This document shows positions 42,466 through 50,740 of a stretch of 64,000 nt of DNA, piece by piece (within the stretch, counting starts at the first letter, position 1; every line of letters starts with the position of its first letter). The DNA comes from Thiopseudomonas denitrificans (lineage in GTDB: Bacteria; Pseudomonadota; Gammaproteobacteria; Pseudomonadales; Pseudomonadaceae): assembly GCF_002866065.1 (NCBI RefSeq), contig NZ_LNJZ01000003.1, positions 324,667 to 388,666 of the forward strand. Reading direction: 5' to 3'. The notes under the pieces were generated by a model. The model was not told the origin of the DNA. It did not search any database and was given only the letters and a program-made list of their open reading frames with translations. Both the position numbers and the translations under genes were made by a program.

Positions 42466-43482
42466 ATGTCATTTTTCAATAAACCGTTCAGGGCCGCCCT
42501 GCTGGCGACTGCCATTACTGCAACGGGTACTGCACTGGCCGCCCAGGACGGCTATCCGCTAACCCTGGACAACTGTGGCCAGGTTCTGCAGTTCGATGCC
42601 GCTCCGGCGCGGGTGGTCACGGTTGGTCAGGCCGGCACCGAGATCCTGTATCGCCTGGAACTGCAGGAGTATGTGGCTGCGACGTCCAACTGGTTTACCG
42701 ATGTCGCGCCCCAGTTCAAGGACATCAACGCCGGCATCGAGCGGCTGGCCGACAACTTCCCCAGCTTCGAGAGCGTGGTGGCCAAGCGTCCGGCGCTGGT
42801 AACTGCCGACTTCTTCTACGGCATTGGCCCGCAGGGCGTGGTAGGCAAGCGCGAGCAGTTCCACAGCCTGGGTATCAACACCTATGTACTGGCATCGCAG
42901 TGCCTGGACCAGGACTCCTCCAAAGGTAGCGACGGCGTGCGTACGGCCATGTTCTCGCTGGACAGCCTGTACCAGAACATCAGTGATTATGCGGCGATCT
43001 TCAACGTGAAGGCCAAAGGTCAGGCGCTGGTTGACGAGTTGAAACAGCGCGAAGCCCACGCCATTGAGCGTGCAGGCAAGCTGAAAAACAGCGGCCAGTC
43101 GGCCGTGGTTTGGTACTCCAGCGCCGACATGGAAATGGACCCCTGGGTAGCGGGTGCCAGCGGCGTGCCGGCCTGGATGATGCAGACCCTGGGCGTGCGC
43201 AATGTGGTTGAGTCCAACGAAGTCTGGCCATCGGTGGGCTGGGAGTCGATTGCTAAAGCCGACCCGGACGTGATCGTGCTGGCGGAGATGAGTCGTCGCC
43301 GTTTCGAGGCCGATGATGTAGAGGCTAAAATCGAGTTTCTGCGTACCGATCCGGTAACCCGCGAGATGAAGGCAGTGAAGAATGGCCGCATCGTGGTGAT
43401 GGATGCCCACGCCATGGAAGTGACCCTGCGTGCCATCGAGGGGCTGGAAACACTGCTGGCAGCGCTTGAGAGCAATGAGTAA
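42466..43482 (+). CDS. FecB/BtuF-type ABC importer substrate-binding protein
   Basis: A 338-residue periplasmic binding protein with a signal peptide ending TALAAQ, then PLTLDNCGQVLQFDAAPARVVTVG, the start of the class III (FecB/BtuF) fold. Such proteins bind ferric siderophores, haem or corrinoids. CAGGAG lies upstream and a strong Fur box precedes it, favouring an iron-related ligand. Its stop overlaps the permease gene by 8 bases. The downstream pseudoazurin, OprD porin and MFS genes make the ligand less obvious than in ordinary siderophore loci. Confidence 0.82.
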   Translation: MSFFNKPFRAALLATAITATGTALAAQDGYPLTLDNCGQVLQFDAAPARVVTVGQAGTEILYRLELQEYVAATSNWFTDVAPQFKDINAGIERLADNFPSFESVVAKRPALVTADFFYGIGPQGVVGKREQFHSLGINTYVLASQCLDQDSSKGSDGVRTAMFSLDSLYQNISDYAAIFNVKAKGQALVDELKQREAHAIERAGKLKNSGQSAVVWYSSADMEMDPWVAGASGVPAWMMQTLGVRNVVESNEVWPSVGWESIAKADPDVIVLAEMSRRRFEADDVEAKIEFLRTDPVTREMKAVKNGRIVVMDAHAMEVTLRAIEGLETLLAALESNE

Positions 43483-44527
43483 CAGCTTGGTGCAACCGGT
43501 AGCGGCTCCGCTTCGCCGTGGTGCCATGCTGATACGTGGCCTGCGCCGGCTGGGGCTGGGCTTTGCGCTGGTGGTGGTAGCCATTTTGCTGGCCACCGCC
43601 ACCGGCGAAAGCAGCATCGCGTTGGATACTGTTCTCAAGACGTTGGCCAACCAGTTGCTGGGCACCACCTACGAACTGGATGCCATCGACCGGGGTATCA
43701 TCTGGGAATACCGCCTTAGCCGCGCCATTGTGGCGGCCAGTTGCGGTGCGGCGCTGGCGGTATGTGGCCTGATCCTGCAGTCGCTGCTACGCAACGTGCT
43801 GGTGGACCCCTACATTCTGGGCATTTCGGCGGGGGCTTCCGCCGGTGCCGTGGCGGTCGCCATTGCCGGTATGGGTGCCGGTGTGCTGTCGATGTCGGCG
43901 GGTGCCTTTCTGGGTGCTGTATTGTCCTTTGCCCTGGTGGTAGGGCTGGCGCGCATGACCGGCCAGATCATTCTGGCGGGCATTGCCGGTGCGCAGCTGT
44001 TTCATGCGCTGTCGTCGCTGATGATTACCAAGTCGGCCAATGCCGAGGCGGCGCGCGGCATCATGTTCTGGATGCTGGGCAACCTTAGCGGCGTGCGCTG
44101 GGATGACGTGGCGCTGGCCGTGCCGGTGGCTGTGGGTGGCGTGTTGGTGGCCGGCCTGTATACCCGCGCACTGGATGCCTTCACCTTTGGCAGCCAGTCG
44201 GCGGCGGCGCTGGGCATTGCCGTTACCCGCGTCAAGGTGCTGCTGATTGCGTTGACTGCACTGATGACGGCGGTAATGGTCTCCATGGTCGGCTCGATTG
44301 GCTTTGTCGGGCTGGTGATTCCGCATGCCGCCCGCTATCTGGTCGGCGTGCGCCATGCCGTGCTGCTGCCGGCCAGCGCGGTGATGGGGGCGGTGTTTCT
44401 GGTGCTGTCCGATATTCTTTCGCGGGTGGTGGTACCCGGCCAGGTGTTGCCCATTGGCGTGGTCACCGCGCTGATCGGTGCGCCGGCTTTTGCCCTGATC
44501 CTGATCCGTGGAGCACGTACCCCATGA
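43475..44527 (+). CDS. FecCD-family ABC permease
   Basis: A 350-residue permease with about ten membrane helices and FecCD motifs: CGAALAVCGLILQSLLRN, DPYILGISAGASAGAV, and SIGFVGLVIPHAARYLVG near residue 270. It should carry the substrate delivered by the upstream binding protein. The ATG at 43475 overlaps the binding-protein stop, and the stop overlaps the ATPase start by 4 bases, so the three are coupled. As a single permease it would act as a homodimer. Confidence 0.88.
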   Translation: MSNSLVQPVAAPLRRGAMLIRGLRRLGLGFALVVVAILLATATGESSIALDTVLKTLANQLLGTTYELDAIDRGIIWEYRLSRAIVAASCGAALAVCGLILQSLLRNVLVDPYILGISAGASAGAVAVAIAGMGAGVLSMSAGAFLGAVLSFALVVGLARMTGQIILAGIAGAQLFHALSSLMITKSANAEAARGIMFWMLGNLSGVRWDDVALAVPVAVGGVLVAGLYTRALDAFTFGSQSAAALGIAVTRVKVLLIALTALMTAVMVSMVGSIGFVGLVIPHAARYLVGVRHAVLLPASAVMGAVFLVLSDILSRVVVPGQVLPIGVVTALIGAPAFALILIRGARTP

Positions 44528-45279
44528 TTTGCGCACGCAACCTTCATTACCGGCTCAAGCGCAAGGCGCTGGTGCAGGATGTGTCCTTCGAGCTGCAAGA
44601 TGGCGAAGTGCTGGGGCTGATCGGCCCCAACGGCTCCGGCAAGTCTACCCTGCTGCGCATGCTATCCGGCATTTTTCGGCCAAGCGCGGGGCAGGTGCTG
44701 CTGCAGGGACGCTGCCTGAGCCAGTGGCCACGCCACGAAATTGCCCAGCATATGGCCTTTGTCGAACAGCAGGCGGAAACCCACGAACGCATCCGCGTGC
44801 GTGATGCGGTGGAGCTGGGCCGCACGCCCTGGCTGTCGCTGCTCAACCCCTGGTCGGCGCAGGATGACGCCATTGTTGGCCAGGCCATGGATGCGCTGAA
44901 TGTCGGCCACCTGTCGCAGCGCATCTGGCACAGCCTGTCCGGCGGCGAGCGTCAGCGGGTACACCTGGCGCGGGCGCTGGCCCAGCAGCCGCAACTGCTG
45001 TTGCTGGACGAACCGACCAATCATCTGGACATCCAGAACCAGCTGACCATTTTGCGGTTGGTGGACGAGTTGCCGGTCAGCATCATCATTGCCCTGCACG
45101 ACCTTAACCAGGCCATGCGCTGCGACCGCCTGCTGCTGATGCACGAGGGGCGCGTATTTGCCCTGGGCCCGCCCGCCAGGGTGCTGACCCCGGACAATAT
45201 CCGCGAAGCCTTTGGCGTCAACAGCCGCCTGCTGCACGACCCGGAAACCGGCCAACCCAACCTTGTTTTTACTGACTGA
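44524..45279 (+). CDS. FecE-type ABC ATPase
   Basis: A 251-residue ATPase with Walker A GPNGSGKSTL (about residues 37-46), signature LSGGERQR, Walker B LLLLDEPTNHLD and the H-loop ALHDLNQAM, as in FecE/BtuD ATPases. It powers the FecCD permease just upstream (4-base overlap). Its C-terminal region (VNSRLLHDPETGQPNLVF) is the usual end for this family. Confidence 0.88.
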   Translation: MICARNLHYRLKRKALVQDVSFELQDGEVLGLIGPNGSGKSTLLRMLSGIFRPSAGQVLLQGRCLSQWPRHEIAQHMAFVEQQAETHERIRVRDAVELGRTPWLSLLNPWSAQDDAIVGQAMDALNVGHLSQRIWHSLSGGERQRVHLARALAQQPQLLLLDEPTNHLDIQNQLTILRLVDELPVSIIIALHDLNQAMRCDRLLLMHEGRVFALGPPARVLTPDNIREAFGVNSRLLHDPETGQPNLVFTD

Positions 45280-45298
45280 CCCACATGCGAGGAAACCT

Positions 45299-45727
45299 AT
45301 GAGAACCCTGTTACTGGCCCTGAGCCTGATTTTGTCCCCCTGCCTGTCGGCGCAAACCGTCCATGAAGTATTGATGCTCAATACCGGTGTCAGCGGCCCC
45401 ATGCCTTTCGAGCCGGATTATCTGGCCATCGAGCCAGGCGACAGCCTGCGTTTTATTCCGCAGGACCGCGGCCATAACGTCGGCACCATCAAGGGCTTCA
45501 TTCCCGAAGGGGCGGAGCGCTTCATGAGCAAGATCGACGAAGACTTTACCACCCGCTTTGACGTGGAAGGCTGGTACGGCCTGCGCTGCCCGCCACATTA
45601 CACCATGGGCATGGTGATGCTGGTCAAGGTCGGCAACCCCTCGCCAGACAGCCTGGTGATTCCGGTTGACCTGCCGGCCGAAGCCCTGCAGCGCTTTGAG
45701 CGCATTGTCAAAACCAACGTCCGTTAA
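45299..45727 (+). CDS. pseudoazurin-type cupredoxin
   Basis: A 142-residue blue-copper protein with a signal peptide ending CLSAQ. The type 1 copper ligands are His59 (RGHNVG), Cys97, His100 and Met105 (CPPHYTMGM); spacings of 38, 3 and 5 equal those of pseudoazurin. Pseudoazurins are periplasmic electron carriers, usually for nitrite reductase, but no denitrification gene is near. The ATG at 45299 follows GAGGAA. It lies 19 bases after a Fur-boxed FecCD-type importer and before an OprD porin, an unusual setting that suggests electron transfer during metal uptake. Confidence 0.85.
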   Translation: MRTLLLALSLILSPCLSAQTVHEVLMLNTGVSGPMPFEPDYLAIEPGDSLRFIPQDRGHNVGTIKGFIPEGAERFMSKIDEDFTTRFDVEGWYGLRCPPHYTMGMVMLVKVGNPSPDSLVIPVDLPAEALQRFERIVKTNVR

Positions 45728-45786
45728 ACCCGCAACCCGGCCGGCGCGGCATGCATTGCGCCGGTCCTTCCTTACGGAACTTAAAC

Positions 45787-47139
45787 ATGAAAACCCGATA
45801 TACCGCACTGGCGCTGTGCGTGCTGGCCTCTATGACTGTGCCTGGCGTTTGTGTCCAGGCCGGCGAACAACAACAGTCGGCCGGCCTGGTTGAAGATAGC
45901 CACTGGCAAGTGCTCAATCGCATTGTGTACGACAACCGCGACTACAAAAACGGCGGGCGCAGTAACGGCGCACGTAACGCCTTCAAACCGCGAGCCGAAC
46001 GCAACGGCTATGCCGAAGAGCTGGCCTACGGCCTGATGGCCAGCTTCCAGTCCGGCTTTACGCAGGGCACTGTTGGCTTCGGGGTGGATGCCCATAGCTA
46101 TATTGGCGTCAAGCTGGACAGCGGTGGCGGTCGTGCCGGCAAGTCACGCCTGCTGGCGCTGGACAAGGATGGCCATGCGCGTGACAGCTTCAGCCGCACC
46201 GGCGCGGCCGCCAAGGTACGGCTGTCTTCAACCGTACTCAAGTACGGTGAGCAGCGCACTAAAAACCCGATTTTCAGCTCGTCCGACACCCGCCTGCTGC
46301 CGGAAACCACTCGTGGCTGGCTGCTGACCAGTAGCGACCTGAAAGACTTTGCCCTGCAGGCCGGCCACTTTACCGGCGGTGCCGACCGCAACAGCAACAG
46401 CCAGAACAACGATCTGGTGGTCAACTACGCCAATCCGGATGCGAAGAAAGGCAATGCCCTCAGCTTTGCCGGCGGTACCTGGAAGGGCATTCCGGCACTG
46501 TCGCTGACTGCCTACGCAGGCCGTTATGAGGACAACTGGAAAACCTATTATCTGGGCAGCTACTACAGCCTGCCGGTGACAACCACAGGCACACTGGCCT
46601 TTGACCTTAACCTGTACCACAGCAAGGACTATGGCCAGGCCCGCGCTGGTGAAATCGACAACACCACCTGGAGCCTGATGGTCAGCTATGCACAGGGCAA
46701 CCACAAACTGGGTCTGGGCTATCAGAAGGTGGATGGCGATACGCCCTTTGACTACGTCAACCGTGGCTCGATCTGGCTGGGCAACGCCATGCAACTGTCT
46801 GACTTCAACGCGCCACGCGAGGCATCCTGGCAACTCAAGTACGACTATGACCTGGGTGATCTGTTGCTGCCAGGCCTCAACCTGACCGCCGCCTATACCC
46901 GTGGCTCGGGTATTGACGGCAGCGGCATGGACCAGAAAGGTGCTTACACTTGGCTGGGCTATGGCAAGGGTGGCAAGCACTGGGAACGCGACCTGATGCT
47001 GCGCTACACCGTACAAGACGGCAAGGCCAAAGGGCTGGCCTTCAGCCTGCGCCACGACGTACACCGCAGCAACAAGGCACAGGCCGAACTGGACACCAAC
47101 CAGGTCCGCTTTGCCGTGGAGTATCCGCTGGGCGGCTGA
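45787..47139 (+). CDS. OprD-family porin
   Basis: A 450-residue outer-membrane porin with a signal peptide ending CVQAGE and OprD motifs: VLNRIVYDNRDYKNGG at the start, FQSGFTQGTVGFGVDAHSYIG, GYQKVDGDTPFDYVNRG and the C-terminal TNQVRFAVEYPL. OprD porins pass small solutes such as amino acids, aromatic acids or small chelates without TonB. Placed behind a Fur-boxed ABC importer and a cupredoxin, it may admit the small iron or copper ligand that the operon handles. The ATG at 45787 is chosen because the signal peptide follows it. Confidence 0.88.
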   Translation: MKTRYTALALCVLASMTVPGVCVQAGEQQQSAGLVEDSHWQVLNRIVYDNRDYKNGGRSNGARNAFKPRAERNGYAEELAYGLMASFQSGFTQGTVGFGVDAHSYIGVKLDSGGGRAGKSRLLALDKDGHARDSFSRTGAAAKVRLSSTVLKYGEQRTKNPIFSSSDTRLLPETTRGWLLTSSDLKDFALQAGHFTGGADRNSNSQNNDLVVNYANPDAKKGNALSFAGGTWKGIPALSLTAYAGRYEDNWKTYYLGSYYSLPVTTTGTLAFDLNLYHSKDYGQARAGEIDNTTWSLMVSYAQGNHKLGLGYQKVDGDTPFDYVNRGSIWLGNAMQLSDFNAPREASWQLKYDYDLGDLLLPGLNLTAAYTRGSGIDGSGMDQKGAYTWLGYGKGGKHWERDLMLRYTVQDGKAKGLAFSLRHDVHRSNKAQAELDTNQVRFAVEYPLGG

Positions 47140-47262
47140 CGCCCGGAGCGGCCAGGGACGGCCACTTTTTAGCCTTGGCGAGACGTCGGGCAGCCTGGCC
47201 ATGGCAGGGCTGCAGGGCGATGTGGCCGGGGTTTCTGACCGCCCCACGCACCGGATTTCCTT

Positions 47263-48459
47263 ATGCCGTCACAGCTGCCTTCGCGTCATTTTGTGCTGAA
47301 TATCCAGCTGATTTTCAACATCGGCTTTTATGCGCTGGTGCCTTTTCTGGCTGTACACATGAGCAGCAACCTGCAGCTGGCCGGCTGGATGATCGGCCTG
47401 GTGCTGGGTGCGCGGACCTTTTCCCAGCAGGGCTTGTTTTTTGTGGGTGCCCTGCTGGCCGAGCGTTTTGGCTGTCGCCCGCTGATGCTGGCCGGCTGCT
47501 GTGTACGCATTGCCGGCTATCTGGTGTTTGCCTGGGCGGACGACTTATGGGGCATGCTGCTGGGTGCCATTCTGACCGGCATGGGCGGTGCCATGTTTTC
47601 CCCCTGCCTGGAAGCCCTGACTGCAGAAATCGCCGCTGCCGATGACAACAGTCGCACAGCCAAAAACAACAGCCTGTTTGCCCTGTTTGCCGTCTATGGC
47701 GAGCTGGGCGCAGTGCTGGGGCCGCTGTTGGGCCGGTTGCTATGGGGCATCAGCTTTCAGCACATGGCGCTGTGCAGTGCCGCGCTGTTCATGCTGGCGC
47801 TGCTGTTGTTGCATCTGAATATTCCGCACCAGGTACGCCGCATATCGCCGCTGAGCGGCTGGCGGCGCTTGCTGGGTAACGGGCCCTTTCTGTGGTTTGC
47901 GCTGTTTTACAGCAGCTACCTGCTCAGCTACAACCAGGTGTACTTTGGTCTGCCCAAGGAGCTGCAGCGTAGTCAGGGCTCGATTGATGCGCTGGCCTGG
48001 CTGTTTGCCATGGCCTCGCTGCTGGTGATTGTGCTGCAGCTACCGATTACCCGCCTGACTCGTCACTGGCCAGCGCAGCGCACGCTGGCGCTGGGCTTTA
48101 TGCTGCTGGCTCTGGCCTTTGTGTTGCCGGCGCTGCGTCATGAAATTCCGGGTGGATGGGGGCAGGGCACATGGCTGCCTTATGCCGGGCTGATGCTGTT
48201 GCTGATGCTGGGCCAGATGTGTGTGCAGCCGCTGGCGCTGTCGTTGGTGCCGTACTTTGCCGCTCATCGGCAGCTACCACTGTATTATGGCGCGTTGGCA
48301 TCGGTGGCCGGCTGCATGGTGCTGGCCGGCAGCGTGTGGCTGGGGCGACTGTTTGACCTGGACAGTAGCGGCCGCCTGTTCTGGTTGGCATCAGCGGCTT
48401 TCCCGCTAGCCAGTGCACTGTTTTTTATGTGGCGGGGCAAATCAATATTGCCGCAGTAA
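47263..48459 (+). CDS. MFS transporter, 12-helix, MdtH-like
   Basis: A 398-residue major-facilitator protein with twelve predicted membrane helices (for example IQLIFNIGFYALVPFLAVHM, LLGAILTGMGGAMFSPCLEAL, WLFAMASLLVIVLQLPI) and the basic loop after helix 2 reduced to AERFGCRP. MFS proteins of this type export drugs or small molecules; in iron loci they often export siderophores. It is the last gene of the Fur-boxed operon, 123 bases after the porin. Whether it exports a metallophore or moves the freed ligand is unknown. Confidence 0.83.
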   Translation: MPSQLPSRHFVLNIQLIFNIGFYALVPFLAVHMSSNLQLAGWMIGLVLGARTFSQQGLFFVGALLAERFGCRPLMLAGCCVRIAGYLVFAWADDLWGMLLGAILTGMGGAMFSPCLEALTAEIAAADDNSRTAKNNSLFALFAVYGELGAVLGPLLGRLLWGISFQHMALCSAALFMLALLLLHLNIPHQVRRISPLSGWRRLLGNGPFLWFALFYSSYLLSYNQVYFGLPKELQRSQGSIDALAWLFAMASLLVIVLQLPITRLTRHWPAQRTLALGFMLLALAFVLPALRHEIPGGWGQGTWLPYAGLMLLLMLGQMCVQPLALSLVPYFAAHRQLPLYYGALASVAGCMVLAGSVWLGRLFDLDSSGRLFWLASAAFPLASALFFMWRGKSILPQ

Positions 48460-48489
48460 GCTGCACCGGAGAATATCGTTTGCCAGCAG

Positions 48490-48538
48490 CCTGAGGCCAC
48501 TAGCATACGGTTGAGTTGCTACAGGGCGCTCAAGCCAG
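48490..48538. repeat. dispersed repeat A, copy 2
   Basis: The second copy of the element at 41028-41084, lacking an 8-base stretch, ends in GGCGCTCAAGCCAG and abuts the receptor-tail repeat. Confidence 0.75.
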
Positions 48539-48542
48539 CATT

Positions 48543-48610
48543 TTCTATGCCTCGGCGACTCGAACGTTTTGACGTGGCTCTGCCTGCTGAACTCTATTTT
48601 TGGGCAAGAA
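48543..48610 (+). pseudogene. remnant of a PfeA-like receptor 3' end plus flank
   Basis: About 68 bases match 33711-33776, covering the last ten receptor codons (here FYASATRTF, stop) and the 3' flank GTGGCTCTGCCTGCTGAACT. No receptor sequence lies upstream. Confidence 0.7.
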
Positions 48611-48688
48611 TAGATCGGTTTATGGTCTTAACATGACTGAAAGGCAGAGACAGTTCTTGTGGATAGCAGTTTGGTTGCTGCTCAAGTT

Positions 48689-48707
48689 GCAAATGATAGT
48701 CATTACT
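48689..48707. promoter_or_regulatory. Fur-like box upstream of second chelatase locus
   Basis: GCAAATGATAGTCATTACT agrees with the 19-base Fur consensus at 14 positions by my count, with a clear AATGA/TCATT symmetry. It lies 120 bases upstream of the receptor gene at 48827. Confidence 0.6.
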
Positions 48708-48826
48708 AATAAGATCTGCCTTGTTACGCTCCGGCTTTTTGTTGAGGAGCAAGTCGTAGCACACCATAAATTTATTCAGCCAGCCAGGGTGCACCCAAGC
48801 CAGCCGATCAACCTTGAGAGGATGAC

Positions 48827-50740
48827 ATGCGCAAATCGGCATTCACCCTGGCTTGTTGCGTGGCAGCAGTGAGCCAGCCTGCCTGGGCTGCACAGATGGC
48901 AGAACTGGACTCCACTGTGGTTACCGCCACTCGCAGCGAACATAACCTTTCCAGCGCCCCTGCTTCGGTAACCGTGATTACCGCGGAACAGATCAAGGCT
49001 AGTGGTGCCGGCAATCTGCTTGAGGCAGTTCGTATGGCACCCGGCATTACGCTCAATGGCCGAGGTGTTGGTGGGCGCAAAACCCTCAGCATTCGTGGCG
49101 CCGAAGATCGCCACACGCTGGTGCTGGTTAATGGCAAACGGATTTCGTCGACTGACGACACTATCGGCCACTCTGACTACCAGTACGGTTGGGTAGCCAT
49201 GGACCAGATCGAGCGTATCGAAATTGTCCGTGGTCCGATGTCAGCCCTGTATGGCTCGGAAGCCGTGGGCGGGGTCATCAATATCATCACCAAAGGCCCG
49301 CAAAAGAACTGGAGCGGCAGCCTGAGTGCGCGCGGTGACATACAGAAAGGCTCGGGAGGCAACGGCCATGTGCTGTCAGCCCGGGTCGGTGGCGGGCTGG
49401 GAGAGATGTTCGATTTGCAGTTGGCTGTGGAGCAGCTGCGCAGATCGCCCACGCCGCGCAAGGAAGACCGGCGCCTGAGTGACATGGAGGGCCATGATCG
49501 TGAAAATGGCAGCCTGCAATTGGGCTTTACTCCTGTTGAAGGCCAACGCTTTCAACTGGATTTGCTGCACAGCAATGAGGATCTGGATCGTCACCAGAAT
49601 ACCCGGGGTGCCGCACCATTCTACCTGGACACCTACACCCTGGAGCGCCGTCAGCAATCAGTGAGTTGGCAGGCAGACTGGACGCACGCCACTACCGAGC
49701 TGCGGTATGGCAAAGCTACTTTTGATGTCAGTAATAAGCGTAATAATGGCGTTGCCCCCACACGTGATCAGCGACTGGAAGATAAAACCTGGGACGGAAA
49801 CGTTGCGTTTGCACTGGGTAGTCGCCACGCCCTGACACTGGGCGCGGAGCACCGCGAGGAGTACCTGGAAAATGCCGGTTTGCTGGGCGGGTCGGATGAC
49901 GTAACACACAAAGCACTGTATGTGCAGGATGAAATCAGCCTCAACGACAGCTTGAGCCTGACATTGGGTGCGCGACTGGACCATCACGGCATTTTTGGCA
50001 GTGAAACCAGCCCGCGAGCCTATCTGGTCTGGAGCGTGACACCAGAGCTGACACTTAAAGGCGGGTATGGTGAAGCATTCCGTGCACCGACCCTGAAGCA
50101 GATTTCACCCATTTATGAAGGTGGTGAAGGCCCGCACACGTTTTATGGCAATGCCGACATCAAGCCCGAAACCAGTCGTTCCTGGGAGTTGGGAGCCGAC
50201 TGGCGTGATGATAAAAGTGCTTATACGGCCACTGTTTTCAGGAATGAAATCAAAGATCTGATTTATACACGACTGATCAACAAGATAGGTCCGCGTGGGT
50301 TTTATCAGTATGACAACATCTCGCGAGCTCGCATTCATGGACTGGAGCTGTCCATGGTGCGTGATTTGGGTGCCGGGTTCAGCATCAGCAACAACCTGAC
50401 ATGGATGGATGCACGTGACAGCGATACCCGGGACCGGTTGACCGGGCGTCCCGAACTGGTGATCACGCCCATGTTGAACTGGCAGGGCGAGTCGCTAACT
50501 GCGCAACTGGAGTGGCAATACACCGGGCGTCAGTGGCTGACCAACAGCGACAGCCAGCTGGAACGTGTCAGCGGTTACAGCCTGTTCAATCTGAGCGCGG
50601 GCTATCAGGTCAATGACAATTTCAAACTGCGTAGCGGTGTCAACAACCTGCGTAATCTGCGTCTGGAAGATCGCTCCGAGTTGTATGGCTATGTCGAGCA
50701 ACCACGTACTCTGTGGGTTGGTGTGGAGGCGAACTTCTGA
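48827..50740 (+). CDS. TonB-dependent receptor, CirA/BtuB-like size, of chelatase locus 2
   Basis: A 637-residue receptor with a signal peptide ending QPAWAAQ, plug (about 30-150; VVTATRSEHNLSSAPASVTVI, KTLSIRGAEDRHTLVLVNGK, GPMSALYGSEAVGG) and a compact barrel ending VGVEANF. Length and plug match the CirA/BtuB group, which includes catecholate, cobalamin and haem receptors. GAGAGG precedes the ATG at good spacing. Its stop overlaps the CobN-like start by 1 base (TGATG), so the two are tightly coupled. The ligand is probably whatever the chelatase-like protein handles. Confidence 0.82.
   Translation: MRKSAFTLACCVAAVSQPAWAAQMAELDSTVVTATRSEHNLSSAPASVTVITAEQIKASGAGNLLEAVRMAPGITLNGRGVGGRKTLSIRGAEDRHTLVLVNGKRISSTDDTIGHSDYQYGWVAMDQIERIEIVRGPMSALYGSEAVGGVINIITKGPQKNWSGSLSARGDIQKGSGGNGHVLSARVGGGLGEMFDLQLAVEQLRRSPTPRKEDRRLSDMEGHDRENGSLQLGFTPVEGQRFQLDLLHSNEDLDRHQNTRGAAPFYLDTYTLERRQQSVSWQADWTHATTELRYGKATFDVSNKRNNGVAPTRDQRLEDKTWDGNVAFALGSRHALTLGAEHREEYLENAGLLGGSDDVTHKALYVQDEISLNDSLSLTLGARLDHHGIFGSETSPRAYLVWSVTPELTLKGGYGEAFRAPTLKQISPIYEGGEGPHTFYGNADIKPETSRSWELGADWRDDKSAYTATVFRNEIKDLIYTRLINKIGPRGFYQYDNISRARIHGLELSMVRDLGAGFSISNNLTWMDARDSDTRDRLTGRPELVITPMLNWQGESLTAQLEWQYTGRQWLTNSDSQLERVSGYSLFNLSAGYQVNDNFKLRSGVNNLRNLRLEDRSELYGYVEQPRTLWVGVEANF

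Larger units (their letters stand above)
48460..48826. other. intergenic region with repeat copies and Fur box
   Basis: About 367 bases without a gene. It holds dispersed repeat A (48490-48538) directly joined to a receptor-tail remnant (48543-48610), and a Fur-like box (48689-48707) ahead of the next receptor gene. Confidence 0.65.

Noticed and set aside
45299-45727. Denitrification locus suggested by pseudoazurin
   Set aside because: No nitrite, nitric oxide or nitrous oxide reductase gene lies nearby; the neighbours are an iron-type importer, a porin and an MFS permease.
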